From the NCBI GenBank assembly GCA_030248215.1, contig JASANG010003930.1, positions 248,001 to 312,000 of the forward strand: 64,000 bases of DNA. The letters are read 5' to 3'. This document shows, one piece after another, positions 14,078 through 26,841 of this stretch. The notes beneath the pieces were generated by a model. That model was not told the DNA's origin and searched no databases. It saw only the letters and a list, made by a program, of their open reading frames with translations. A program made the position numbers and the translations under genes. Each line of letters opens with the position of its first letter. The first letter of the stretch is position 1. This DNA comes from Enoplolaimus lenunculus (taxonomy: Eukaryota > Nematoda > Enoplea > Enoplida > Thoracostomopsidae).

Positions 14078-14211
14078 CAGGGTGGAGGTAAGGCGGGTAG
14101 TGGGTGGAAAAATTTTACTCCGGTATACCCACGGGAAAACCAAATATAATTTCCACGGGTAAAGCACAGCGCGGATGAAATATCTTTACCCACGTGCACC
14201 TTACACCTCTG
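14078..14211. mobile_element. Short hAT-like MITE, GGGTAAAG-word family
   Basis: The left end reads CAGGGTGGAGGTAAGG. The right end, read on the minus strand, is CAGAGGTGTAAGGTGCACG. Words such as GTGGGTGG and GGGTAAAG recur inside. No 8-bp duplication is visible. A related word cluster lies near 13520-13550. Confidence 0.45.
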
Positions 14212-15668
14212 CACTTACTTTTCTGCTCAAATCCGGGTATAATTGGAAGCCTACACCCGAATCCGGCTGAAAATCGATACTTGCTGGTGGCCAAGAGGGG
14301 AGGGGCAGGGGGCTCACCCCCTGGAAAAATTTTGGCCCCCCTAAAAGATTTTTAATCTTGCTTGTATGTCATTGAAACCCTTTGAATGCCTCTCCTGAAA
14401 AATTTTTGGGCCATATCGAAAGCAACATAACTGGCTGAATATGTTATTTTTAACTTCCGACCGCGAATGGAAGCAGCCGAAATAAAGTTACATCAGTAAG
14501 CCGTTGCCAAAGCATAAGGATACCCTGTTGACAAAAAACAGTGATTGAAAATTTTTCAATTAACTAAATCGTTTGCCGTATTACTTCTTAATTTATCTGA
14601 CATTTAATCTGAAGTTTACATTCGAATCGCGAATCTAAGATATAAGACGTTTTACCAATACCGCTCAAATAAAAAAATGCTTGGCACTAGGGATGCTGAC
14701 ATTTTGCACGTTACGCATAATTGGTGAACACTTCGGATTTCCTCAGTTTCACGCACAGAGTTTGCGATTTAGTTGGGCATAGTTCATCACCGTATGCGTC
14801 GAGCGGTTAAAGAACTCTTGCAATTAATGGCACATATTCCGTCGACGATTGGAAATTTCGTAAAACTACTGAACACACCTATTACAAGTAATAGCTTTTT
14901 CATTCAGCCGTGTGCCATTCAAAAAGTTCATGGATACTTAAAAACTTTGTATTGAGATGAAATTTCAACTTCACTTAGTGACAGTGATTAAGGGCGACAT
15001 CAACGCCAAAGAAATATTAGACGTTCATGTCGAGTATATACATAACCATAAATTATATTTCTGATTCGAAAACTACTTATGTACAAGTGCACAAACTTGT
15101 AAAAATATCAAAATATATAGTTTTGTTTTTGCACTGGGGTTCAAAAATAGGTCAAAAATTACCAATGTGTACAATTCGAAACGTACGTATATAATGGTTG
15201 ACTGGAGCATATAACAATCGCTCAGCATAAAATATCCAATTTTCAGCTGTGCACGGCGATATTCTGATTTCATTTTCTTATGTTTTAAGTCTGATTTTTA
15301 AATCCCTCTGTTTTCACAAAATGTTGATATTAAATTACTACTTTAACTATTTAAAAACCATTAAACACGGCCATCTGATATTTCATTTTGGATACGGTTC
15401 AATAGAAACAGTAGTTAGTTTCTGATTTAAAATTCGAAAATTTTCTATTTTTTCCTGGCAGTGACACGATAGATGATGGATCTGTTCACGGTTGCTACTA
15501 CTTTTTTGAATGTACTTATTTCACCATTCAGCTAAAAACAGTTTTGTGCCTTTGTGTTATAACTTAACTTTAAATTGTCTTATTTGAAGTGCAATTTTAC
15601 ATATTAAATCGCATATTTCTGGTACATTTCAGATTTAAGTTATACAAAATATAACACATGTGCTGCAA

Positions 15669-18600
15669 ATGAATGTCTTTCAACGTTTCGGTAGCTTGTT
15701 ACATGTGCTGGTGCTGAAACTTTGGCTAAATCACTTTATACAAAATAGCTATGGTAAGTAACAGCGTAGATGTAAAACGAGTAAAGTTTAAAGTTTTAAA
15801 TACCTCGGTTTTAGTCGAAAAATAAAGTATACAAGACTCTATTAACTTTTAACTTAATAGTTCTAATATTGCGACGTCTTTCAGGCTACAATGCTTGCTG
15901 GCGAACTGAAATTTATGCGCTCACCGGTTGCACGTGTTACTGCGATGAAATTAAACATTTAACTGAAGCCCGAATTACTAGACGATGTTGCAGCACAGAG
16001 CGGCCGGTGAAAGTTTGCTGGTGCCCGGAAGGCCACGCGTATCTCGACAAAAAATGCGTTCCGTTTGCTGAATGCCCGGATTGGCGATATAAACCACGTG
16101 AACGACACAATTTTGCCGGTATCTCAATTTCGTAACAATCATTTTTGGTTTAAATTCGAGAATTAATGGCCAGACTCAGAAACTTACACACAGCATAATA
16201 CTTTTCAATATTATACAAATTAAAATTAATTAGTCATAGCGGCTGTTTTCTTCACCTTTTTATTGATTGAGAACAGACTGCAAAATGGCATATTTGGCTT
16301 TTTTGAAGCATTTATAACAGAAAAATATTCACTTTTACAATAAATACAAGAGTTAAATATTAAAGTTCTTTTTATGTACAGCCGATATAATAGCAGTTTG
16401 AAATACAGCAACGCCAGCCTAAGTATACAGTTGAATTCCGTTAATGTGAACTCGTTAAAAATTTAGTGAATATGAAGTGAGAAAACTTAACCTACAGTGA
16501 CGCTATTGAAGAACAAACAATTCTTAAACGCTTTTTGCTAGAAACATTGGCCAATAAATGATGGTTAATTGTTTGGGTTGTTATGCTTGACGTCCAGCGC
16601 CGTCCGTCACCGTCCGTCACCCGCACGGCGCTATGCCCGCTAAACAATTAATGATTCCGTTGTAAATTTCTTGGTTGAGAATGGCATTTTTTCATTGGTG
16701 GACCGAGGGTTCCTATAGGAAGTACATTTTGTCGTAGCAGAATCGGAATCAAGTTTTTCTGTCGGAACCGGAATCGGAATTTAAGTTTCAGAAATTCTAC
16801 TAAAAGGTAAAGCTCATGACTTTGGCCCATGTATAGATCAGGGGCTTCCACTTTTCCAGGGTGGAATACTTACGACCAGGAGTGCATCGCAGCCACTCCT
16901 GTATGACGAGCTGATTTTTCACTGATTGGTAGGAAAAATCGCGGGCATATGTTTTGCTGTGGAAAAGTGGAAAATTCATAAGCCTGCATATTCCCTGGTT
17001 CGGTAGGGAAAATCTGTAGTGTAAAGTTTGTTTGGAAAACGGGAAAAGTGGAAAATTTAAAAGCTTACATTATTCCTGGGTTGGTTGGGAAATTTGAAGG
17101 ATAGGTTTTGGTTGGAAAACGGGAAAAGTGGAAAATTTAAACGCTTTGATTTTCCCTTGGTTGGTAGGGAAAATCTGGAGGGTAAAAGTTTGTTTGGAAA
17201 ACGGGAAAGTCGACGCTTTGAGTGACGCCTTAAGGTTGTAAAAAAAGTTTTAATTTGTTTTAAAGACGTTGTTGGCTATGGTTGGAAAGCCGAGGAAACA
17301 TAAATATATCAAATTTGGTCGTCGCTGACTTCCAACTCAGGGTAAATCTAGGCGTTTAAATTTTCCACTTTTCCCATTTTTCAACAAAAACCTATGCTTC
17401 ATATTTTCCCTACCAACCTAAGGTAAATCTAGGTCTTTAAATCTTCCACTTTTCCCATTTTCCAACCAAAACTTATGCTTCAGATTTTCCCTACCAACCG
17501 AAGGTAAATATAGGCCTTTAAATTTTCCACTTTTCCCGTTTTCCAACCAAAAGCTATGCTTCAGATTTTCCCTACCAACCTAATGTAAATCTAGGCCTTT
17601 AAATTTTCCACTTTTCCCGTTTTCCAACCAAAACCTATGCTTCAGATTTTCCCATCCACCCTAAGGTAAATCTAGGCCTTTAAATTTTCCACTTTTCCCG
17701 TTTTCCAATTAAAATCTATACTTCAGATGTTCCCTACCAAGCCAGGGTAAATCTAAGCATTAAAATTTTCCACTTTTCCCGTTTTCCAACCAAAACCTAT
17801 GCTTCATATTTTCCCTACCAACCCAGGATAAATATCTGCATTGGAATTTTCCACTTTTCCCGTTTTCCAATCAAAACGTATGCTTCAGATTTTCCTACCA
17901 ACCCAGCGAAAAAATCCAGGCATTAGAATTTTCCACTTTTCCCGTTTTCCAACCAAAACCTATGCTTCAGATTTTCCTTACCAACCCAGGGGAAAAATCT
18001 AGGCATTAGAATTTTCCACTTTTCCCGTTTTCCAACCAAAACCTATGCCCTACGCTTGAATTTTCCACTTTTCCACTTTTCCCGATTTCCAACCATCGCT
18101 TTAGATTTCTCTTACTAACCAAGAAAGTATCTAGCCATTTCAATTTTCCACTTTTCCTGTTTTCCAACCAAAACATATGCTTCAAATTTTCCCTACCAAC
18201 CCAGAGTAAAAATCTAGGCATTAGAATTTTCCACTTTTCCCGTTTTCCAACCAAAACCTGTGCTTCAGATTTTCCCTACCAACCCAGAATAAAGATCTAG
18301 GCATTAGAATTTGCCACTTTTCCCGTTTTCCAACCAAAACCTATGCTTCAGATTTCCCTACCAACCCAGCGTAAAAATCTTGACATTTAAAATTTTCCAC
18401 TTTTCCCGTTTTCCAACCAAAACATATGCCCTACGCTTGAATTTTCCACTTTTCCACTTTCCCCGCTTTTCAACCAAAACCTTTGCTTCAGATATTTCTT
18501 ACTAACTAAGAAAATATCTAGGCATTTCAATTTTCCACTTTTTCCGTTTTCCAACCAAAACCTACGCTTCTGATTTTCCATACCAACCCAGGGGGAAATC

Positions 18601-21600
18601 TAGGCATTAGAATTTTACACTTTTCCCGTTTTCCAACCAAAACCTATGCTTCAGATTTTCCCTACCAACCCAGGGGAAAGTCTAGGCATTCGAATTTTCC
18701 ACTTTTCCCGTTTTCCAACCAAAACCCATGCTTCAGATTTCCCTACCAACCCAGGGGAAAAAATCTAGGCATTAGAATTTTACACTTTCCCCGTTTTCCA
18801 ACCAAAACCCATGCTTCAGATTTCCCTACCAATCCAGGGGAAAAAAATCTAGGCATTAGAATTTTACACTTTCCCCGTTTTCCAACCAAAACCTATGCTT
18901 CAGATTTTCCCTACCAACCCAGGGGAAAATCTAGGCATTAGAATTTTCAACTTTTCCCGTTTTCCAACCAAAACCTATGCTTCAGATTTCCCTACCAACC
19001 CGGGGTAAAATCTAGACATTAGATTTTTTTAATTTTCATACCAAATCAGCGGAAAATTTAGCCGTCATACAGGAGTGGCTGCGCTGCACTCCTGGTTATA
19101 AGTTTTCCACCGTGGAAAACTGGAAGCCCCTGTGCTATACATTGGCCATGACTTTTGACTTTTGTTGCAATATGCATGTTTGTATTGTTCGCAGCTTGAA
19201 TAAAAATTGCTTGTATATCTGACTGTATTACCGATCTACTAACGCGTAAAACTTTACCGATCTACTAACATATAAAACTTATGATATTAATAGAGGTCTG
19301 CCAATTCTCTGAGCAGCCTGCCAATTATCCAGGTACTGTATAAATTTGGAATTCAGTACAGAACTCTCAAAATAGATTTTTGATGCTGCACTAAGGATAC
19401 TGTTGAACCAAATATGGAGATATATTAGAAAATTTGTAGGGCTAACATCATTACTTGCCGCTATGAAATAAAATTTCACCTTTAGATTTTTATTCGTTTA
19501 AAGGTAAATAATAGCAGTCAAATTTCAATAACCAGCGTAATAATTTGCTCTGCTTCATGTTCTTCAAGCAATAACTGACAATACTTAAGATTAAGTGCAC
19601 CGAACGAAACAACATGCGAAATCTAAGTGCAATCACTATAAAAATTCATATCTAAAAATCCGAATTACGGTATCGGAATACCAACCAGTCGGAATCAGAA
19701 CCCAAATTTTATCGGAATTACAGCCGGAATCGAAATTCCGTTGAAACCCTGGTGGTCACACAAGACCGTGGCATATTTAATTACTAGTTCGCTCGGAACC
19801 GTAGATTTCCAAACAATTTTTTGTCAGATAAATTTTCTATTCTAAAACTATATGTTGTACAGATATTAAACTGCACTCCACAACATATTTATGTATTAAC
19901 TAAAACGCGATGCAGCCTTCAAATTTTTTACAAAAATTAAAAATCTATTACGATGTTACATGAAAGAAAAGCAACGAGACGTCTGCATTTCGTGTTAACA
20001 AGTATATATGACTCAAAATAATCTTTGTTTTGCACAAATAAAACCCATATACATAAAGTTTTAGCAATCGGAAGAAGCAGAATCACGCGACTCCGAGGAA
20101 ACTCGAAACAGAACGACGGAATAACACGTTTTGGACGAAACAGCAAACAATTAAAACCGGCAAAGAATTCGTTGAAATTTCGAACTTATACCACCGAACC
20201 GCCATTTGAATATTCAAACTTAACAAGAAGCCAGCGTAAATCCCGTCGACTGGAATGGCCATCATTTTGGACTTCTGACAATGTGCCGACTACAAATAGC
20301 AATCGCAAGGATAGTGCGAATGGAAAATTTAACTCCAAATTTGACAATTCAAATAAAACGGACAGCAGTGTTGCGTACGCACAACGATTATCAAGACTGG
20401 AACAGCTCAGACAGCGGCGTGATCAAAACACTGCTCAACGAAACGTTCGAAAGAATTTACGGCACGATAACAAGCACAGCAGACAACCAAATAGACAATT
20501 AGGAGCATGGGAACGAAATCAAAACGCAAAACGGTCGCGTCGAGACGACAAAAATCTCAATTTTCAGCTCACAACATCGCTAAGAGGCCGCCGATCAAAA
20601 TCAGTATCTGGAGAAAACCTTCAGCCCAGAACAGCGAGATTAAGCACTACAGATAGGGTCTCCACTCGCAATTTAACGACAAAACAGCATAATTTGAATC
20701 CACATGAGCCTAGAATTACGACAAATCCCACTTGGAGCACTGGTAACGCAAAAATATTTGGTTCAAAGGCGCTGCAGCGCGAAAATGCACGCTTAAATCG
20801 AATCCAGCGTATCAAACAACGACTTAATAAGACACGCCAACGCACAAAGGCACGGTTTGGTAATGTAAATGATGAGCATGACGATGGTAACAGAAATTTC
20901 CGGGATCAAACTCGTGAGAACGAGGAGCGTTTTGAGTACCTGAAAGACAATTTGGGTCGTGTGGTCCGCGTTCGGATCCCGTATCCAAGTTTATCAGGAA
21001 GAATACCTCCACGTCAATCGAAATTAACTAATCGGGCAACTAATACTTTGCCAGATAGAGGCTTGATAGGAATCGACAGTCCCAGCAACAGCAACAACAA
21101 CAACAACAACAACAATAACAACAACAACAAAAACAACAACAACAACATCAATAACAAGAACGGTCGATATAATCGAAACATAAACGTCAATAGAAATAGC
21201 GGTAGCAAAAACAGCATAGCGGCTACAAATATCTGGAAACGAAGCAACACGCACAGCGACAATAGACAATTGACGCCAAACGCTAACAAGACGTTTGAAA
21301 CATTCAACAATAACAGCCCGTCGTTTCGGCTAATTAATCCAATCACGTCACCAAATCAGCAAAGTCAAAACGAAGCGCCGAGCAGAACGAGTCAAATTTT
21401 TGAAATTCGGTCACCGAAACGGTCATTGTCTCCATCGCACAAGTCAAAGAATAAAAACATAGAACTGCAGCCAACAAAACTGCAATCTGGTCATAGTAAA
21501 CAACGGCATTTTGACGCTGCAGACGATAGCAGGCTTTTGGTAGGCCGCTCGGTAAAAAAACAAAACTCACAATCAAAATACAGTTTGACAAATAATGATC

Positions 21601-22493
21601 AAGTTACAGTTGGAAGGGCAAAGATACAGCGAATGGATTCGGGCCACAAATCTTCATCTGGGACTAGACGTAGGCAACAAAAGCATGCGAAATACCAAGA
21701 TCCTACACGATTTGGGTTCAATGCAAGAACTCCGCAACATTATTCAGTCGCAAAAGCACCACAGTTGTTGCCAAATATCGACCATCGAGCGATCCAGTCT
21801 CGTACCGCCTATCACCAACAAAATATTCGAACAACTGACGATTTTGAAAATTTTGCAAACTGGGGTTCGAATCGCGAACGACGATTGCAAAGAAAACTTG
21901 ACCGATTCATTGCTCGCAACACCGCGGGATCCAACGTGAAACGAGATGTTGGAATAAATATGGCAAAGCGTTCGTTAGAAGCAGTCACTTTCAACGCAGA
22001 ATCACATTCTTTGGCGGAACGAGACAAGAAGGTATCGCAATACTACCAATTTCCATCGAGTGCAACAAATAGCTATCTTGGTTATCAAAAAGCAGCTTTG
22101 TTTCGAAGCAAGAAATCAGATTATGGCCTCAAGGATGTGGGGAATTTAGCACATACTCGCATAAGGCGATCATTATTAAGACGTGTCAGAAGGCAGCGAC
22201 CACCAAAAGTGACACGAAAACAACGACGCAGGCTAAATGGACATGAGAAAAAACAAGACAAAAGACTTCAATCCCTGAACCAAAGGCGATCAGGAAAACG
22301 TCGCAGAGCCAAGCTACGTCGAACAAGGCGTCTAGAAAAACAACAAGAAACTATTGACGCGTGGCATCAACTCATTGAAGCCCAACGAGAGAGAAGAGGT
22401 CGAGGTTTAACAAAAGCAGAACGAAAACAGCTAAAAAAGCCAAGAAAAGTGAGACGTAAAAAACGGCGCCGCAGAATAAATACGCGTTACTGA
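15669..22493 (+). CDS. Secreted protein: TIL-like cysteine-rich domain plus very long basic, Asn/Arg-rich tail
   Basis: Exons 15669-15753, 15885-16118 and 20065-22493; junctions are phase 1 and the joined product is 915 aa. Exon 1 starts at ATG and encodes 28 residues with a hydrophobic stretch (SLLHVLVLKLWL), a plausible signal peptide. Exon 2 carries ten cysteines in TIL order (CWR..GCTCYC..RRCC..VCWCPEGHAYLDKKC..AEC), the trypsin-inhibitor-like fold common in secreted invertebrate proteins. Exon 3 is one 2.4-kb frame rich in Arg, Lys, Asn, Gln and Ser, with a poly-Asn run near residues 447-470 and an extremely basic last ~110 residues (RKVRRKKRRRRINTRY at the end). Several KR and RRxRR stretches could be processing sites or nuclear/nucleolar signals. 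I do not recognise the tail and it may be fast-evolving. Protease inhibition is inferred for the TIL part only. Exon borders are good; function is unknown. Confidence 0.75.
16660..19750. mobile_element. Degraded hAT-like element split by the foldback insertion
   Basis: Outside the foldback's target duplication, words GGAATCGGAATC are found at 16738-16790 and CGGAAT/ATTCCG at 19650-19745, the latter ending in GTTGAAACCCTGG. This looks like one CGGAAT-word element into which the foldback jumped. Its left end (near CGAGGGTTCC at 16706) is poorly preserved and no clean target duplication is seen. Confidence 0.4.
16824..19147. mobile_element. Foldback transposon with inverted arrays of an ~82-bp repeat
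   Basis: The outer ends are GGCCCATGTATAGATCAGGG on the left and, inverted, GGCCAATGTATAGCACAGGG on the right. A perfect 8-bp duplication ATGACTTT flanks both sides (16816-16823, 19148-19155). The first and last ~130 bp are inverted repeats, including the shared phrase CCAGGAGTGC. Next come tandem units of about 82 bp built on TTTTCCACTTTTCCCG and TTTTCCAACCAAAACC. About three units run in one orientation on the left (16960-17210) and about twenty in the opposite orientation on the right (17356-19020). A loop of about 130 bp lies between (17211-17340). There is no transposase. Architecture as in Drosophila FB-type elements. It lies in intron 2 of the TIL-tail gene. Confidence 0.9.
21093..21160 (+). 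repeat. AAC trinucleotide repeat encoding poly-Asn
   Basis: An interrupted (AAC)n tract inside the third exon of the TIL-tail gene. It is translated as an Asn run broken by Lys and Ile, so it probably varies in length between individuals. Confidence 0.85.
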
Positions 22494-22512
22494 ACGATAA
22501 AAAACAGCCAGA

Positions 22513-22523
22513 AATAAAATAAA
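22513..22523 (+). promoter_or_regulatory. Poly(A) signals of the TIL-tail gene
   Basis: Two overlapping AATAAA hexamers (22513-22518 and 22518-22523) begin 20 bp after the TGA stop. This supports 22491-22493 as the true end of the gene, with a very short 3' untranslated region. Confidence 0.6.
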
Positions 22524-23360
22524 TATATGTAAATGTTTGCAACTGACATCGTTGTAAAAAGCGAATAGTTAGCCATTTTGATACAACAAAGCGGCTATAG
22601 TAATTGGTGCAAAATTTTTATCAGTTACTGAAATCAAAACAAACTATCCGAAGTGTAATGTACAAAATTATCCTTTATACTGTCTCTAGCCATTTTTTTA
22701 AAACCACACAACAGATATATCAAGATTTTGCTTTTAATTGAATGAAAAGAAATCAGACAAAACCCAACTAAGTGACATTTTGATTAAAATTTCGCTTGGT
22801 TTTGATTCGACAAAATAAAGCGTCCAGTATCTGAAAATGCATGTATACTTCGATTTGCAAGCGTATTTTTGAAAATCACAGACCTAACTAGTCTGCTGCT
22901 ATACACTAAAGAGCATTTGGGAAGCGGAACTGTACATAAACATACGTAACGTATATCAGTGCAAACGACAACGCGGCAAACATTTAACTCTTTGATTTTG
23001 AAGATTACATTATAAAACATTTGCCTGGTGTTATGGTGATAATGTACTCTGTGGCGATACAGCTAAACTGATGGAAGAAAATAATAAATGTATTTCGAGT
23101 TGTAACTAAGAGATTTCTTGAGCGCTTATGAAGGTTTTTAATCTTCACTAAATCTACCCCCAAGTTGCTCACATGTAGCTCTTCAGCTAAACTAAGACTA
23201 CTTATATAGTTTGGGGAAAGGTTAGTATGAAAACCTCTGCTGTATTCACTCAAAGCGCATAAAGACAAACCAACGTCCGCAGTTACAAACGACTAAGGCA
23301 AATAATATATTATTGAAAATCAAGCAGTTTCGGGTGTAGTGACACAATCAATCCAAAACT

Positions 23361-23475
23361 AGTGATGGGTATGGGATATTTTTTCACATCCGGATATCCG
23401 GCAATTCTTGCCGGATATTTATCCGGATATCAGAAATTAAATTTCCTATTTCGGATATCCCAAACGCGATTTTGC
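23361..23475. mobile_element. ATCCGGATAT-word cluster, probable end of a hAT-like MITE
   Basis: The words CCGGATAT and ATATCCGG are repeated at short intervals next to GATGGGTATGGGATA. This resembles the subterminal word zones of the better-preserved elements here. Related words occur at 38188-38215 and 38370-38460. No opposite end or target duplication was found. Confidence 0.35.
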
Positions 23476-24415
23476 GTTTTCTGTTTCCGAACCTCAATTT
23501 TCGTTTCTTAAGCAGTTCTTTAACTTGTTGCTCTAAAGGAAGTACATACCCTGGCCCACAAAATCATTGTTATGAGCATAAAACATACAATTCTAGAAAA
23601 AGTTATTTATTACGCAACTGCTGCAATAGTGCTGGGTATTTGGTTTAGAAGATTCCTACTAACTTAAATAACTACTTGTGTTGGCCACCTGAAATTGAGT
23701 TGATTTGGTTTGTTTCGGTCTGATTTAAATCACTCAACAGAGATTCTATCGAATGTCACCCTTCCCTCGAACTATATATTGTGACTCTTCGCGCAAGATT
23801 CTGAATAAAATATAGAGTTTGGATCGTGTTTTGAAGTAAATAAAATTCCGAAAATATGATTTCATCATATAAAACATGGTTATTGTTGAGTGATATTTGA
23901 ATTTTTTGCTTTATTTCGCGGAGATGTTGAATTTTTTTGGAAAACTTTAAAAAGATAGTCGATGTTGTTTTAGGGAACCAGTGGATTGTAAAAATCAGTA
24001 ACTGAACGGTGTTACTTCTATTAGGTTTTTGACTGGGTTTCATTCGCAACTGGGTGCTAGTATTTACTTGTCGATATTAACCCGTAAAGCAAAGTGACTC
24101 GGTAAGCGGTGCAATTATGTAAGCAAGCGTTATATTTTTTGAAGGTCGTATTGGGTAAAAACGACTGGAAATTCTAACCCCAGTCCAAACAGTTGATAAA
24201 AAAATTTAGACTACCTCAAATAAATTTTTTTGATAAACCTACTGACTAACCCTAATTTGAAATAGCGCACTGAGCACGCCAACACTTTAAAAATAGTAAA
24301 ATAAAACTAACTGAAGTACATACCCGAGTAGTACCAACCTGCTACACTTTTAAATAATGTAAAAACCCCCCAAAAGCGCACCTCGCTCTCATTTTCACTT
24401 TTTATCCGCAGTCCA

Positions 24416-26640
24416 CGGTAGACCTCAATTTTCTGTTGAATTTTATATCGCCGTGGTCTAAACTGGACTCAATGTCTAAGGAGGACACTGCTCCCCCAAC
24501 AACCTTTAAAGGAAAAGAGCGCACAGATACTATCATAAGAGCTCTGGAAAGGCAAAATCAGGAAATTTTTCACTTTTCGCGTACTCAAACAGAGACCAAT
24601 AAAAATGTTGCTGTACTCCAGTAGCAGTGTACAGATTTCGATATTACTTCAAGCACATCTGACACAGACCAAACCGACCTTGCGCTACATCATTGAAAAA
24701 TTCTGGACGAATTTAAACAGTTCAAACTTTTTCAACTCGTAGTCAATGCCAACAACTAAAATGAGGCTCAGAAAACTAAAATACTACTAGCATACCTAAG
24801 AGGCACTGCTCTAGAATGTTATGGCGTCTACCTGAGGTGACTAAGCGTAGTTACTTACCGCTAGCGGCCAAGCTTAACTATAAGCACCAGAGGGAAAAAT
24901 TTAAAAGACGTAGGTGACTGTCGGTAGCTATTAGGTATTCGCACGTGGTGCATGGTCAAATATAGACAAACCTACACGAGATGCATTTGCTTGCGACTTT
25001 TTCATTGAAAGCCTTCGCGACCGGAGAATGAAAAAAATTTGTTTTGTCTAAGGAACCTAAATCACAGAAGGATGCAATCAAACTTGATGAGAAACAGGAA
25101 GCCCAACACAGACTTTTAGAAACGAATACAGTAAATGAAACAAATACTAACGCCCTGACGCATAATTTGGAAACATCCGCAATTAAAAATGCCTTGAAGG
25201 CTTTAATATGAAATTATATTATTAGTATCGACACTACAAACTTGGAGACTACAAGCAGAGAATAAAGCTTTAAGTGACCACTTGCAACGGTTACGTGAAG
25301 CTACACCGTCATATGTTCTAGCAAATGTGTGACCGCACACTAGAAATCAACACAAAATCATTATTTCATGCCAACAACAAAATTTAGCTTAATTCTCATA
25401 ACTGCTTTGGTACTTATGTTCTACTGTCATTGCAGTTTATATAACTGTTGTCAAGGTAACAAAGGGGTCACACCATAGCAATCCCGCAAACGCTCACACT
25501 CGTTAATCCTCGTGCTGCAAAAGTACAGGATATCAGTATCAAACTATTTACACATGGAACTGCACCAATGATAAGGACTAGATGGAAATGTTTTATCATA
25601 CAAAGAACAATTTGAACTAACACCGGTTTTTCGGTTCAAAAAGAAACGTTTCAGATAACGCTTGTGAAAAAACCAGGTGATATCATTACTTGCAAGATAG
25701 CACGCACTAACAATGTTTATAGAATTACAGCGCTCACGCAGACAACTCCATCAACCTGGTCTACCTTGCAAAGCTTGCGTGTGAAATGTAAATTGTGCTA
25801 CTATAGTTCCTGCCATTCAGCTGAGAACTTTATCCTAGAGGTTGGCCAAGCCTCCACATATAATGGCGTTGTTTTAGGTAGCAGTTTAGGGGATCTTATC
25901 TCGTGCATACACGCAAATGACTATTGTCAAACACGTACAGAAACCTAAGTCTGGATCAAAAACTTTCCGCCAGGACCTTTGTCACTCACAAGAGCATGAT
26001 ACATACACAGGAAAATTTAGTAATCAAAATATTACTGTCGAACTTACAAATGTTACCATTAAAAATAGCCGATGCACAAAGGGCATATCACATGAAACGT
26101 TTGAAGGGGTTGATATCGAATTTCTGTCCGTCAATAATATACAGTGTAAATTGGTGCCAAAATAATGCTCGTTGCAAACAGTCAAAAAGTTTGCACACCA
26201 CACAAGCGAACAAACTAACGCCATCGATCCTGTCAATACCAAATTAAATAATTTGCAATACCAAATTGATAGAATGCAAGTCGAAGGCTTTTCAGGAGCC
26301 TGGCAAGAGCTATGTGCTAATCGGAAACGACAACTACACATGATGAAAAAATTAATAACACTAGATGCCACGTTGGGAACCCGAGTTTTGGTTCAGCGGG
26401 ATAAAATACATGCAGTTTTAGCAGGTGAATCTCTCCTCTTGTGGGACTGTCTACCAATCGAAGTAACACATTTTTATTTGGAATACAACTTAACTGGAAC
26501 CTGTTATGAGTACATATTTGTCGAAGCAAAACTCAAAACCCTGTTATCGTTTTTACCAACTTTAGTTGTATCTGCATTTGTAAATCCAAATTACTTATAA
26601 ACAAAATTTTTGAACGATACGATTCTAATCTCGCTTTAAA
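24416..26640 (+). mobile_element. Fossil LTR retroelement with gag-like and envelope-like remnants
   Basis: A Gag-like stretch (about 24436-25220) is followed by a cysteine-bearing, envelope-like stretch (about 25380-26600), all on the plus strand. It resembles the errantivirus/BEL-like elements of invertebrates that carry an envelope gene. No LTRs could be delimited. The copy is clearly broken, with many breaks, and looks old. The family assignment is tentative because only short open stretches show resemblance. Confidence 0.4.
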
Positions 26641-26841
26641 TGAATTTTCATCTAAGATACAACATAGCGGCTGTCCCTGATTCAAGGACAATATTTGAGC
26701 TGATGTTCTGGGGGTCTTAAGCGGTTGCTGAGGGATAAAACTATTGGTAGCGATACCGCTGACTGCTGTTCCGTGGTCATCGTCGTTTGATTTGGGATTA
26801 TTTGAATACGCAATCAGAACTGACATTCGTATTAAGTTTTT

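Larger units (their letters stand above)
10151..15668. other. Intergenic region between divergent rdgB and the TIL-tail gene
   Basis: The 5' ends of two genes face away from each other here, so both promoters should lie within this stretch. I see no recognisable gene. It holds an AT microsatellite (11478-11530), a short hAT-like inverted-repeat element (14078-14211), and G-rich words near 14290-14340. Reading frames of 60-93 codons are present but lack matching splice sites or family motifs. Confidence 0.6.

Noticed and set aside
16430-16470. CAGTTGAATTCCGTTAATGT, like a pogo-type element end
   Set aside because: No inverted partner was found within several kilobases.
18006-18581. Open frames of 60-82 codons within the tandem repeats
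   Set aside because: They arise from the repeat unit and recur with its period; not genes.
16960-19020. CRISPR-like regular repeats
   Set aside because: Eukaryotic context, tandem units without unique spacers, and inverted ends with a target duplication identify a foldback transposon.
21014-21346. Minus-strand poly-Leu frame
   Set aside because: Antisense shadow of the poly-Asn tract in the TIL-tail gene.
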